Positions 50,699 to 63,350 of a DNA stretch of 64,000 bases are shown in pieces. The stretch lies in NCBI GenBank assembly GCA_014706295.1, contig JACSVZ010000002.1:17344494-17408493 (forward strand), read 5' to 3'. A model generated the notes under the pieces. The model saw only the letters and a list, made by a program, of their open reading frames with translations, searched no databases and was not told the origin of the DNA. The stretch comes from Lycocorax pyrrhopterus obiensis. Its lineage: Eukaryota > Chordata > Aves > Passeriformes > Paradisaeidae. The translations under genes and the position numbers were made by a program. The number at the start of each line of letters is the position of its first letter. Position 1 is the first letter of the stretch.

Positions 50699-53600
50699 GA
50701 AGGGATCGGATTAGATACTCTGACTTCTAAAATGGTTTAATGCATTTTTTTCTGTTTTTCTTTCAGTGGAAAATGAGCATACAGGATGACAGCCTTAGGA
50801 ACCTCATGTTAACCTCAGCCCCTGACAATGACATCATCCCCTCTGTGTGCCCAGATGAGGTCAATTCTGCTGATGGAAAAAGAAAACAGAAAATTTGTGA
50901 AACAGAAATTGTGAATACTTTTTGATACAGAGTGCCTGGGATGTTTTAAACACAAGAGAGATACTAAATTTTAAATTATTTTATTTTTTCAAGTAATACT
51001 CTGTATTTGGTATGCAAGTACATGTCTCATGAAAAACAAACCGTGTTATCAGCCTGGGAGGTGCACTCGTTTATCACACAAGTGTCCTAACAAACAGCAC
51101 TGAAGGTCACAGATAAGGAGCAAAACCTGACCCATAAATGCCTGTGTGGATATCACAGCTAATAAAAGCAACAGAGCAGCTCTTCAACCTGCAGAAGCCA
51201 GGGCTTGGCAGAGACACATCTCCCTGCTGCACCAGAGGAATTTGCTGATTAGACACCCGAGGTCTAATCAGTAAACTGGGTGCTGATGGGTCCTTCCAAG
51301 AAGCTGGGGGTAAATTCATTTGTGACAATGTCTGTGATAAGAGCAAAGCAGCCCCTATTCTCAGCCTCATTAGGGATAAAACTTGTAATGGGAAAATAAT
51401 GGGAAAGGTGGTGAGATACTGTCAAACCCCTGTCAAGGCAAAAGCCAAATGTCATTTCTTAGACAATGCTGCTGTATCAAACAGGCACTGTATCAGAGTG
51501 CATTATGCAAAGGAGGAGCAGGATGGACAGTTTGACAGCAATTCGGTTACTTTGGACAGGCAGATCACTGCCGGTTTTTCTGGAGAACAAGTATTTTGCT
51601 AATTGATAGGAAACACCAATGAATGAACCTCTGAATCACAGACCAAACTCAAAACTTTGATTGAAGACATCTACTAGTTACACTGAATGGCTGTGGTGGG
51701 CAGTGCTCTCCAGGGGTTCCCTGGGGCTGCTGTGGGAGGGAGAGGATGAGGGAGTGTAGCTAAGAGAGGTTTGGAACAAGGCTGTTTTCTTCTTTCTTGA
51801 GATATGTCGGGGTTAAAGAGAGAAGACACAGTGATGCTCTCACATTCCCACTTAGGAAAGAAGAGTTTGGTACAGCCCTAGCCATTTCCCAGCAATAGAT
51901 TGCACATATGTGTAATATATAACATGCTCAATATGCTTTCTGGAGACTTCTTCATCAGCACAGAAAAGTTGCCACAACACAGTCAAGCTTGGAAAGTATG
52001 TGAGAAACCATTTTAAACCCAAGAGGAAGGGCATCAGAGGACGTACCAAAGTGAATTCAACCACGGCATTCTTCAAAACATGTTCTGGGCTCTCTTGTGC
52101 CTGCAAACAGAGGATCACACTTTTGCAGAGTGAGAATATTTCCAGCCAGACATTCGGAGTCTGCTGCAAGCTCTGAGACAGAGCTGGATCATCCATCAGC
52201 AGAAACACTGAGCTTCATCTATTTGCAAAAAAACCCCCAAAACCCAGCCTGTGTCAGACATCAACAGGAAAATACAGGTGGCTTTATTAGTTACAACCTG
52301 TTAAAAATAATCAGCTTTTAAAAACGAAGCCATGATTTGGAGAGCGCAGAGATAGCCCTTCAGAAACAAGTTGTTGTACCCTTTGCTCCCCTTGAAGGAA
52401 GGTGTCTGGCAGCTCGCCGCACCTGGTGTCCCACAGCCCCCTCTCTGGAGAACATGGTGCTGCAGAGATACAGAAGCTGTTACGGCAACCGTCGCTTCCC
52501 TCCCAGATACGGATGACTAATAACTCACTCAGCAGGTCCCTCCTTTTTGGAAGTGCCATTTTTAAAGGCTTACAATTAGTCAAGTCTGATGGAGGAAAAT
52601 ATCGTTTCTCTGGAACTGGCAACCAGCTGAGAAAGATGGTGGCCCCAGATGAATCAATTAATCCTCATCAGCCTGTCCCCAGAGCAGTGTATCAGCAGAG
52701 GTCACCAGGCTCTGAACAACAGCCCCCTTTTTCCAGAGCGTGAACCACCATGCACTGGTATCCAGGGCACTTTTAGAGAATGGGTTCCCATCCATCCTTT
52801 TTACCAGTGTAAAATCCTGGCATGACTGACCTGCCTGCAAGAGAGACTACCCAGACTGCTAAGCCCTAATGTGAGATTGTTTCAATGGGTGCCTTGGTCT
52901 GATTTTTACTGAAAGCTAAACCTTCCAACAGGCTGGATGGGCAAGGCTCAAGTGGAGGAATGTCAGCTGTCAGCAGCCAGAGCCAGAGTGCTTTCAGCAG
53001 AAGGGAGTGCAAAAGCATCCTTACCCCAGCGCCCGCTGCTGGAGCCTGGTACTAAAGAGAGGCAGCTGCTGTCGCTGATGTTTCCCCAAAGGTGTGCCCC
53101 ATCCAACAACATGGCTGCTCTTGGTGCCCTCAGCTGCTGTGCTTCAGCACTGCTGTTAATGCACATGATAGAGGAAGTTCAAGCACCTGGAAGAATCCCA
53201 GCAGCAAAGGCCACGGCTGCGGACGCCTGTCGGGAGGAAAGCAGTGCTCCTCCTGTTGCTGCAGAGAGCTTTTCTGCAAGCAAATCCTTCAGGGAAGCAA
53301 AGCCAAAATCTAAAGGCACAAAAGCAAAGTGGGTTTGGCAACCACAAGGCAGTGTCTAATGCATCTGGTGAAGGCAGCAGGACGGTTTGGCTGCAGGGGT
53401 GCTACCGAGGGGCCTCGGCTCTCCCGCTGCACCGGTCCAGGCACAGTCACTGCCGAGGAGGAGACAGGAGCAAGCACACAGTTCCCTGCGTGTCAGCAAA
53501 GGGAAACAACGGTCAGATTAAACCCTGCAGACTTCAGTCAGCACCTGCTGCTTATGCCAAGAATTTCAGGCTGCAGGTAGAGGTTGTATAGATGTTTACA

Positions 53601-55657
53601 TGCAGCATTTAAAACCAGTTCCTGTGACTCATCATAATACAAATATTTTTCTAGCTGAATGTAGGCATATAAAGATTACCTTCAGAACAGCAGCCACATT
53701 TAACTACTGCCACGTTGTAAATATCAATAATTAAATAGTAACCATTCGGAAGATCACAGGAGAAGACAGCAGACTATACTTATGATGCTGTGAGAAAAGG
53801 GTATTTTTCTCTAATAGCTCTGAGAATGTCTTAGAAAAACATCTCATGAGAGTACATGTTTTCCATAATCTAACTAGCAACGCCTCAGCTTTTGAGCAAA
53901 AGCAATATAGAAGATTAAACCAACTTTAATTTTAAAAATTCCATTAAGATAAAAAACCTCATGGAATGGCACTTTCATTCTGCACACACATGCTCTCTCC
54001 TGATTTATCCAGCCACATTTCCTACCCAAAAAACCTTGATCTGCCAGCCCCACAAATGTAGTAGCACAAGAGGAGAGCAGCAGAGTCTATCTGCCCTTTG
54101 CATCATCAGGAAAACTGAATGCTGCCTTCTACCTTTCAGCTACTGATGTGCACACAGTGCAGAAAGCCAGCCTGGCTTTCCAGAATACAGTTTATGTTTA
54201 AAGGATTGTGATGAAAAAATGTCAGTTGTAAGCTGAGCAAATAGTCTATGGTGTTTATTGAAAAGATAACAGGCCACCCCACAATTGGTAGCTTCAGTTA
54301 CAGCTCTAATACTGCTTGTTTTACAGAACAGAAGGAGAATTGGGTAATGGTACTGAAACAAAAAACCAGGCAGGCCACCATTTAAAGGCAGATTAGGTAG
54401 CTACGTTATGATCTGTATGAAATGAGCTGCTAATATCACCCCACTTTGAAGGCAGTAGATACTCCCATTAGAAAAATCTCCATCAGAGGTATTGTTTTTC
54501 TTACCGGAGGCAATTCAGTCCCAAGCCTCCAGCTGTTCCCAGAAATGGTCCTTCTGTGCAACTCATGGACAGACAGGAATGTGGATGCCCAATCTGCACT
54601 CCTCAAGTGCCATACCCATGCCACTCCACAGGCAGGCACAGGAATTTGCCTTCCTGGAGTCTCAGGAGCACTTCTACCCATGCAGCAGCTCTTTTTGGTA
54701 GAAGAGCTGCACCAGCATGTGCTGACATGGCACTGCATATGATTACAACAATGTTGGAAATACACCCCAGACATAGTCTTATTCCAAGATCAAGGAGGTT
54801 TTTTTTCATTTTACCACTGTGGATTAGAAATCAAAAATCCCCTTATTCCAGAAGCGGGATTTCCCCATGGGGATTTATTCCTGTGTATCCATGTTGGCTT
54901 ACATGTTCTAGAATAAAAATATTGGTGACTGATAAATATCCCTAAGCTGTTTGGAAGTATAATGTAAACAAAAAAAAGCCTGGGTAAAGGGGAGAGAAAG
55001 GATTGGAGGAAGACGGAGAGAAGGCAAAGGGCTGGTCTGTTTACTGCTCTCCAAACAAAGAAATTTTGGAGCTGTGTCTTTAAAGTAAGGTTTTCATGGG
55101 ATGCAGACACCCCTTTCACATGCTTTATCAGTTCCAGGAAAGCTGATGAGACTCTCCTTCTGAGAAAGCAGGTGGCTCTACTCCATCCAGCTCTTTGAAA
55201 TCACCTAATGAGATCATTTCATCCAGGAGACAACTGAGGAGCCCACACTGCACAGCAGCAGCCGCCGCACGGCAGAGCAGTTGGAGAGTGAAGGGCATTC
55301 AAGGTTTCAAAACCACATCCTCCCTCGTCTCGACATAATCAGATCAGTGGTGAGGTGGCGTCTGCAACAGCCCTTGTCAGCTATGAAGACAGAGCGACCA
55401 GTCTGTCGGCCAGCAGCCGGTCGGTGAAACGGGGAGCACTGCGGTCCTGGAGAGAAAGAATGAACCTTCATTTCCACTGCCGTCTGCTCTGTGACAGATA
55501 AAAACTAGACTTCACTGCCGAGTTTGTCAGGTGATAAATTCAGGTTACTTTAAGGCAGGAAATCTGGAAAATGCCTATGAATGTTGTCAGCTCTGAGTGC
55601 ACAGGGGGGACCCTGGCAATGCCCCTCCTGTCCAACAGGAGCAACTGAGCAAGTATA
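50699..55657. other. Intergenic DNA with a possible orphan exon
   Basis: No recognised gene. A splice-acceptor-like tract followed by a short ORF at 50767-50925 is treated as a finding. A plus-strand ORF of 140 codons at 52937-53359 (Ala/Ser/Lys-rich) has no recognisable domain. A CpG cluster occurs at about 55255-55520. Confidence 0.55.
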
Positions 55658-55787
55658 GAGTCATGGAATCATTTAGGTTGGAAGAGACCTTTAAGATCAT
55701 CAAGTCCAACTGTTAAACGTAACACTGCCAAGCCCAACACTAAAGCATGTCCCTCAGCGCCAGATCTACACATCTTTTAAATACCTC
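55658..55787 (-). mobile_element. CR1 LINE 3' UTR fragment
   Basis: A roughly 130-bp piece whose plus strand reads TCATGGAATCATTTAGGTTG, then AGACCTTTAAGATCATCAAGTCC. This is the reverse complement of the CR1 3' UTR. It carries no coding part. Confidence 0.9.
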
Positions 55788-55999
55788 ACTGAATTGTGGA
55801 AGTGTACAAGCCAAGCAGAGACCTTACTCTAAATGATCTTAAAATTCATGTAGTGTCATACAGCAAATGTCATCCCTACAGTGTCAGGAGATCTGTTCTT
55901 TCAGACACTGATCTTTTTATGCCCTTAAAGAAACAGCCTGCCTAGTTCCTCAGCCTGGCAGCATTTCCCCAGTACATGTCTGTATCAAGAGCGGGGGGG

Positions 56000-56562
56000 C
56001 AGCAGGTCAAGGCAGTTGTTTCTGCCCCTCTGCTCTTGTGAGCTCCCACCTGGAGCACTGAATCCAGCTCTGGGATTCCCAGCACAGGAAGGACATTGGC
56101 CTGTTGGAGCAAGTCCAGATGAGGGCCACCACTTGATCAAAAGGGTGGAGCGCCTCTGCTGTGAGGAAAGGCCGGGAGAATTGGGATTGTTCAGCCTGGA
56201 GAAGAGAAGGCTCCAGGGTGACCTAACTGTGGCCATCCAGTACCTGAAGGGAGCCTACAAAAGACGGAGAGAATATTTTTACAACGGCATGTAGCGACAG
56301 GACAAGGGCAATGGCTTCAAACTAAAAGAGAGCAGGCTTAAATTAGATATTAGGAAGAAATTCTTGTCTGTGAGATTTGTGAGGCACTAAAGAGGTTGCC
56401 CAGGGAAGATGGGATGTCCCATCCCTGGAATTGTTCAAGGCCAAGTTGGATGGGGCTCTGAGCAACCTGGTTTAATGGAAGGTGTCCCTCACCACAGCAG
56501 GGGGGTGGAACTTGATGATCTTTGGGTACCTTCCAATGCAAACCATGCTACGATTCTATGAT
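56000..56562 (+). mobile_element. CR1 LINE 3' fragment
   Basis: It encodes a decayed ORF2 C-terminus ([20 protein letters not shown], then [18 protein letters not shown]) around 56140-56260. The 3' UTR follows, with GGATGGGGCTCTGAGCAACC, and the terminal CGATTCTATGAT. An in-frame stop and missing segments show it is inactive. It lies about 210 bp from the oppositely oriented fragment at 55658-55787. Confidence 0.92.
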
Positions 56563-57502
56563 CACCCTGGCTTATGGGAAGCCAGTTGGAGTTCAAATTC
56601 TTTTCCTAGTTTGTCACATCCTACTCAGAAGGGAGAGAGTGTCATTGCTGGTAAAACAAACTCAAAATTCATGTACTGGATTTACAGCCCTTCCTTGGTG
56701 TCAGGCTTTGGCTGGGCAGGAGATGGGGGAAAGGTCTTCTGTTGTTATTCGTCAGTAGATGACTTAGGGCATAAGAAGAGCTCTTGACATATCCGTCTTA
56801 TATCTCCTCAGATTTACAGCAGGACTGTGGGGTTTGGAGAGCTGTTTTTTGCCAGCAGCTATTGCTTTTCCTGGCTGTCCATAAATGATTATCCAGGGCA
56901 CGGAGGAGTTTGAGTTGGGAAATGCATCCCTCAGGCACTGGTGAACATATTTAAAGCATGAGATACTGGCTTCAATAGAGAGGGCTTTATAGAGCAGCTG
57001 TTTCCTACTGAGCCACAAAACACCAAGATAACACAAATACCAATTGTCTAAGTCAGAGTTTAGCTTGCTGTGCTGCAATAAGATACTAATTTACTTGGTT
57101 TTGATGAGGATAATTCCTTTTCTTGTTATACAGACGGTGTAGGATTTACACTCACTTGAGAAAAGCAAGTTTAGAAATGCTGAGTAACTGGGGGAGCAGA
57201 GAGGGAAAGTTCTTGAAGGCAGAGAACAACAGAGACCTAGAACAGCCAGCCAGGTCATTAAGTCTCATCCCCTGCTGTCCCACTGTCCAGATGGTGTCAT
57301 TCCTTCCAGATGCCAGCCCCTTTTCTTTGGCAAAATAGCAAAGCATTTGATTTGTAAAAATCTTAAGAGAGCTTATTTCAAAATGTCAGTGTCTGGTGGG
57401 TAAAAGATTTCTGACTGAAATGTACTCTGTGTATGTCCTGTCTGAATGCCTGTTTGTGGGCTGGTAGCACTCTCTGAATAGACACATCTCTTCTTTCTCA
57501 AT

Positions 57503-57508
57503 GTTTTC
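57503..57508 (+). repeat. Candidate target-site duplication, left copy
   Basis: GTTTTC directly before the LTR at 57509; the same six bases recur at 58144-58149. Six bases is the duplication size usual for class II (ERVK-like) elements, but a 6-mer match can arise by chance. Confidence 0.45.
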
Positions 57509-58143
57509 TGTGGTGGTCAGTGATCCAGAGGTACAAGAGACAAAGAGAGTCTGCTGGTGAGACAGTCCCTTGTATCAGATATCCCCCCCAGGTTAGGGTG
57601 ACAGAAAAGGCTTCTCCCAGCACGCATTGTTCTGGTATGGTAATGTACCCCAGTTCTTCGTTCCTGGTTGGCCGTTGGCCACCCCACCCCTTTGCCACCT
57701 TGTATGTTTCATGTCCTAGAAAGTTCCCCACTCCAGGTTCCCTCCATTGGCCCTTGTCCCTCATCACTCCCCCAGAGCTTCCCCACTGGCTCCCATTCCC
57801 TAGTCCTGCCTTTGTACCGCCCCAGTGCCCTCAGATCATTGGCCCCTGGTGCTCCCTCCGCTCCCCGTACTTAAACCTGGGCTCTGGATTGTTCTCTGTC
57901 TTCGCCTCTTGGATCCTTAATGGTGCGAATGCAGTAAACCTCTGTTCATGGAGCTCCATGCGGAGACCCTTCCTGCCTCTTTGCCATCGACCCATCTTCC
58001 TGAAGCTATCCGTGCTTTTGTGCGTGCACGCGTGTGTGCGTGTGCGGCTGGTCCTGCTGAGCAGCTTCGCTAACGAGACACCCTTGGAAGATCGCAGCAG
58101 CTCGCGCTCCAGCACAGAAGCCGCGGAGCTCGGGTTAGCGATA
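57509..58143 (+). mobile_element. Probable solo LTR of an endogenous retrovirus
   Basis: A 635-bp unit beginning TGTGGTGGTCAGTG. Its AGTAAA polyadenylation-signal variant at 57933-57938 is followed by a U5-like, CpG-rich 3' part. It ends ...GCGATA, one transition away from the canonical CA. It is flanked by the 6-bp duplication GTTTTC. Base composition (C-rich, then CpG-rich) differs sharply from the surrounding AT-rich DNA. No internal viral gene was seen. A 26-bp alternating pyrimidine-purine tract lies inside at 58021-58046. The family could not be named, and the right boundary depends on the duplication being real. Confidence 0.55.
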
Positions 58144-58149
58144 GTTTTC
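58144..58149 (+). repeat. Candidate target-site duplication, right copy
   Basis: GTTTTC, identical to 57503-57508. Confidence 0.45.
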
Positions 58150-61100
58150 CCTTTGTGTGTATCAGCAGGCAGGGACAGTAGTTTGCTGGACTTGACACGT
58201 CCCTAAGATTTGCTATCAGAGCTCTGCAAGGAGTCTGTGCAGCCATCTCTCAAATGGCAGAGCATCCGTGCTCTCCTGTCCTTTATGATGGGACAAAATC
58301 TGTGTCTCCCTGATGAAATTGCCCCAATGGGGGAAAGAGAGCGAGCCAGAAGAAGGTCAGGATAGGCATATGAGCCTGCACTGTGGCTGAGGCATGTTCC
58401 TTCTGCCCATCACTCAAGTTAATAGTGATAAATGAGTGAGTTTTGTATTATGATTTCTTCTTGTTGTCATTGTCATCTACAAAATATGCTGTGTTTAAAA
58501 GAGATTCATACAAATATTTCATTAACATGCTTTAAACATCACTGCATATTGTCCCAGTATGAAGAAATAATGTCAGGGCTCTGTTTTGATCAGAATTTTT
58601 TCTTGTGGGACATTTACTCTTCATTTGGGTCCTACAGAGAATCCATCCCCAACTAAAACCTCCCTTCCATTTCAAGAACAGCACCTGATCTATCTTTAAA
58701 AGGATATCGTGATTCCATTCCTGAGCCGTGTCCCCATGTCATTGTGGGGACAATCCTCCGACTCCACTGTGGCAGCAGGCAGGTGCAAAAGGGCAGCCTG
58801 GCTGGGGAGGCACTAAGGGTTGGCACAAGTTTTTGTTGTTCCTGTTCTGCAAAGCTCCCCAAAGGCTCAAGGACATTCTTTAAATTCCTTTCTCCCAGCG
58901 CAGTTGTTTGATAACCCATAAATAGCTCCTTTTCAAACACAATGCTGAAAGCCTCAAGTAATGAGCCAAGAGTGAAAATGTTTCAGTATTTAAACACTTT
59001 ATTGAACTTGTGGAGGCAAAAAGCTTCAGTGCTCTGCTCAGATTTAGAATAAAGAAACAAAACCAAAAACATATTCAAGAAAGGCTTTTTCACTCCCAAG
59101 GTTCCCATAAAACAGAGCTGTTTTCCTTCAGTCATCACAAATATACCTACAGAGCACAAAAGGTCGTGAAAATAGCAAGAATGAGCTGAGCTGCAGCCTC
59201 TCTATGTGCTTTCATGAAGTTGTCTTGGAGATCATGGCCAGGGTCCTTACAATCAGATACCTAAATATAGGACTGTGCATACTGACCACGGCTGAATTGC
59301 CATGAGCCTTTATGTTCAGAGCTGGAATATGATCAACAATTTCTAAAAAAATCTTTGTGATGTCTAATTTTGGGCACTAAAAAGCAAATCCATTTCAGAA
59401 CACAAGTTTCTTATGGAAATATTGAGATTTATTTCAAGTGTCATTCATGGGATTGCTTTCTTCCATGGCTGTGAAGGCAAGACCAGGGAGCACTGACCCT
59501 GAGCTTTCTTGGTGTTAATATCATACAATATTACCTTATAAATATCATACCAAGACATCCAATAAAACGTGGTTATCCCACTCTGTTCATTCAGCATATC
59601 CTCCTAGCAACATGAAGTCAATTTTTTGACTTAAAGGCAAAGCAGTGCTTTTGGAGAAAGCACTTTCCAAAGAAAGAAAAACGTTTTGTCCTGAAGACTT
59701 TTCCCCTGTGCCAGTACGTGTTGTGTTTACTGCCCCACTCAGCACAAGTCCTGCCGCGGTCACTGGGATGCCCTTCTGCTGTGCATGCCTGTGCAATGCT
59801 GTGTGTCTGAACTCCGTGCCACAGGTTAGCATTATTCGCAGTAATTTGATGTCACTAGATGGTAATCCATGGACTGTAACAGAGTAAAATACCTGTCATC
59901 AACTTGGCTGTGAGATCTAGAAATGCTGTCTGGTCATTTTATCCTGCCAAACCTAAGCCCTCTGTAACACAATTAACACTTAACATTAAATGCCTCTGAG
60001 TACCAGGGACGCTTATTTACCTACTAACCTAGCCTTACTCTGAAGCATGTGTTTACCTTTCCACCTGGGAGTATTCCTTTTAAATTACATGACCTGTTTT
60101 ATTAGTTTCAGTACAGGCTAAATCGCCACAGAAGAAACACCTTCCCGTTCCCTGCTCTCTGCATCCCATCTATCCTGGACTGAAGACATATTGCACTCAT
60201 TTTGGTGATAGCTGCTATAAATATTAAGAGGCCTGTGAGGCTAGGAATATCCAGCAGAAAGCAGCCATGATAATAAGCCGTGATAATAAGTCATGATTAA
60301 AGTTTTAGAAATGCCTCACATCTTTTCAGCTAATGTGTCTTTGCTGAGGAGATAATCATGAGGAGCAGAAAACTCACTTCCAGACTGGTCTCTCTCACAC
60401 AACTCTCTTGCACTGACAGGTGGTGGTTGAAGGTGCAATTAGGTCTTGTGACTGTTTGGCTCCCTGTCTCCAGGCATGGTATTAACCTCTGCAGTCCACT
60501 GAAATGCAGCCTGGGAATTCACTGATGGGGCATTCCCATCCTCACTTTGCAGAAAAAAGTATCATTTGTCACCCCTGCTCAGGATGCTGCCATCACTCCC
60601 AGTCAGGGAGAGGTTTGTGCCTCCCTGAGGTCTCTGCTCCCACTTGTCCCAGCAATGCTCTGCAGTCACAGACTGACATGAAGGACCTTGTTCTTCTCCT
60701 GGACTGGCTCTGTCTCCTGGTGCTCCCCTAATAAAATGACTCCTTGTTTTAAGATATTGTCTCTTGAGTTTTCTTCCAGTTTTAGGAAATTAGATTTGTT
60801 TTTCAGCTTGATCTGTATCTCTGAGAATTTGACCAGCTTCTCAGTCAAATGCAAGACCAAACGTTATGACATTTTTCTTCCTTCTGTGGGGTGTAGATCC
60901 AACGTTTCCAAACATCTTTCTACTTTTAGTAGTAGAATTTTAATCATTCGCTCACACATCATTAAGGATATAAAAATGGCCAGGAGCTGTGAAAGATGTG
61001 GCCACTAAATATTTGAGAAAGACCTTCAGCTGGCGCAAATGGCATTTCTCCAGCTGGACAGAGAGTGCTGCAGCTGTAGAGCAGCTGAGCAACCAACCTT

Positions 61101-62384
61101 CGTGGTGCCTGGGCCATGGGGACCTGGCACAGTGTGTGTCACAGTGACAGGCTGGAAAGGGCAGCGGTAGAGGCATCCCCAGCCACACAAATCTGGAGTT
61201 TAGGCAAACCCAGGGTCACCCCGCTTTGAAGGAACGCCAAGAACTACTTCTAACACAGAAAAATGGGCGCACCTTTATGCCCTTTGCAACATTAAGCCTG
61301 TAAACATGAGAAAACTACAGGTCCTTTTACAAGCAAGAGGACAGAGAAACTCCAAAAAGACTACCAGGTGCTTCCCTGTTGCTGAACTGTGTTTCTCAGG
61401 AAGTGGCCCTCTGGCAGTGCTGGGGTCTCCCAGGCAGCTCATCACAGTTTCACACGTCCCTAAGCAAGGCAAATGAGAGGGGGGCTGGTTTAGCATGTGT
61501 AACTGCTTCTGCCTCCTGCTCCCAGGCAGTGTCTTGTGATACTCAAACTTAAGAGCCAAACAAGAATTCCGATTAATTTATAAAATGATACTAAGGAGTT
61601 GAAGATAAAATATATATTTTCCTTTCTTTTGGGATAAAATATAGTATTACACCTTCACAAGTAAGGCTGGCTCTAGTACAGCAGTCAGCAGCAGACTAGG
61701 CTCACAGACATGCTGGCAACTGTTTGACTACCAGTCAAGAAAGGGAATCCCCTCCAGGCCAATGTGGAAATGATGGGTGAAGAGAGAGTATCTTTGCAGT
61801 GGTGATATTAATAGCTCATTTGCAAATTTTTACTCAAATCTACTCACTTCAAAAGCTCAGCTTGGGGACCAAGAGAGATATTTTTCAACAAAACATTAGT
61901 CTCAATTAACTAAATGTAACCAAGATAAATGAGCTGAATAAACCAGAAGGAGATAAAACTGGTGAGGCCATTAAATCTATAAAAGGAAGATGCTGAAACT
62001 TGGAAGGTATCCGACTACAATCCTGCAAGTATTCCAAGGCAGGGTCAGAAAGGGATAACAAGGCAGTCCCAGGCCCGAGATGCTGAGTGGCCAGACGGTA
62101 TTGACACAGTCAAACAGCAGCACAGCCCACAGCAAACACTGTGCACCAAGGTGGGGAAGAATTTTAATGAGCAATTTCAGTCTCATATATGCTATGAAAA
62201 AAGGACTTGGCATTGTTCCCAATAACAGTGCCCTCTAGATTAGAGACTAAATCACAGCATCCTCAGGGGAGGATGAAAAGAGATAGCAATAGAGTGTCTT
62301 TCTTTTTTTCTTTGATCCTGATGTACAAAAAGCAACGTGTGCATGCATAAGAGCAGTGTTGGAGTAAAATGAGCAAGCTGAAGA
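58150..62384. other. Intergenic DNA, no gene seen
   Basis: AT-rich with short, unrecognised ORFs. A short direct repeat built on GTGATAATAAG lies near 60266-60297. No RNA gene or mobile element was identified. Confidence 0.6.
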
Positions 62385-62385
62385 A

Positions 62386-62460
62386 TAAAATAAAATAAAA
62401 TAAAATAAAATAAAATAAAATAAAATAAAATAAAATAAAATAAAATAAAATAAAATAAAA
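62386..62460 (+). repeat. (TAAAA)15 pentanucleotide microsatellite
   Basis: Fifteen perfect uninterrupted TAAAA units. On the minus strand this yields the FYFIL-type repetitive ORF spanning 62252-62536, which is not a gene. Confidence 0.98.
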
Positions 62461-62849
62461 GTAGTGAACTAAAATAGAACCACAATAAAGTAATGTTAGC
62501 TGATTTTAAGGCATTAACCCAAAGTTTTATGAACACTTATAGCAGGTCGTGCACTCTTAGGTAAACAGTAACTTATTTAGCAAGTAGGGTCCTTTTAAAA
62601 GATGATTTTCTGATATCTTCAGAAGGACCGACGCCCCAGTTCTCTCAGACGAGGCAGATGTACCAAAGCAAGTAATATCCTTTGCCATGACAGGTTCTGC
62701 CCTCCAAAACATCACGGAGGAATCGGCATACACAGGGAAGGCAAAAGGAACAAAACGCTCTTTAGGCATCAGGAGGCACCAAAAAGCTCAGCTGTCCTCT
62801 GCAAAATATCTGCAATATGTTATCAGCCCCGGGTAAATGAGTCAGATGC

Positions 62850-63350
62850 TTCCCCCCGGAGCCATTGCACCGCAGGCGGGCTGGGAGCGGGGGCCCGGCA
62901 GATGGCTGCTGGGGATGCCTTTCTGTCCGGAAAACCGGGATGAAAAGAGCCCAGCGACCCCTTAATGCCACACTCCCGGCCCCAGCCCGGCCCTGGCCCC
63001 GGCCCCAGCCCCAGCCCCAGCCCCAGCCCGGGCGGTGTCCGCTCCAGAGCTGCCTTTGCTTCCCGAGCGCAGCGCAGGCTGCCGCGCCGCCTCCCTGGCC
63101 TTCACCCTGCCTTAGGCTGCAAAAGTACGATGAGATAAGTCGGCAAAACTCCTGGAAAAGCCTACTAATACTACTGTGAGGCTGAGAGAGAAACGTGCCT
63201 GTTATTTCCGCAGCTCTGCACCACGCCGTGCCACGTAAGCCCTCCAGGAGAGCAGCATCTCCAGTTTTAGGAGCGATTGTGCTGCCTCGCGATTGTGGGC
63301 TCGGCCCCCTTTGGAGAGAAATTCCGCAGCCAAGCTGCAGAGCCAGGGAG
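62850..63350. promoter_or_regulatory. GC-rich block with G-quadruplex potential, possible promoter or enhancer
   Basis: A CpG-containing GC-rich segment in AT-rich surroundings. It holds a (CCCCAG)4 run at 63003-63026 within a C-tract cluster (62976-63033); the minus strand therefore has many G3-G4 tracts. A TATATAAAAAGC element sits on the minus strand at 63454-63466, about 100 bp outside the block. No known gene begins here. The 250-codon minus-strand ORF at 62762-63514 is largely low-complexity and judged spurious. Confidence 0.35.
63003..63026 (+). repeat. (CCCCAG)4 hexanucleotide repeat
   Basis: Four perfect CCCCAG units in a longer C-tract region. The complementary strand can form a G-quadruplex. 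Confidence 0.9.

Noticed and set aside
52937..53359. Plus-strand ORF of 140 codons, Ala/Ser/Lys-rich
   Set aside because: No domain recognised, no flanking splice signals of note; most likely chance.
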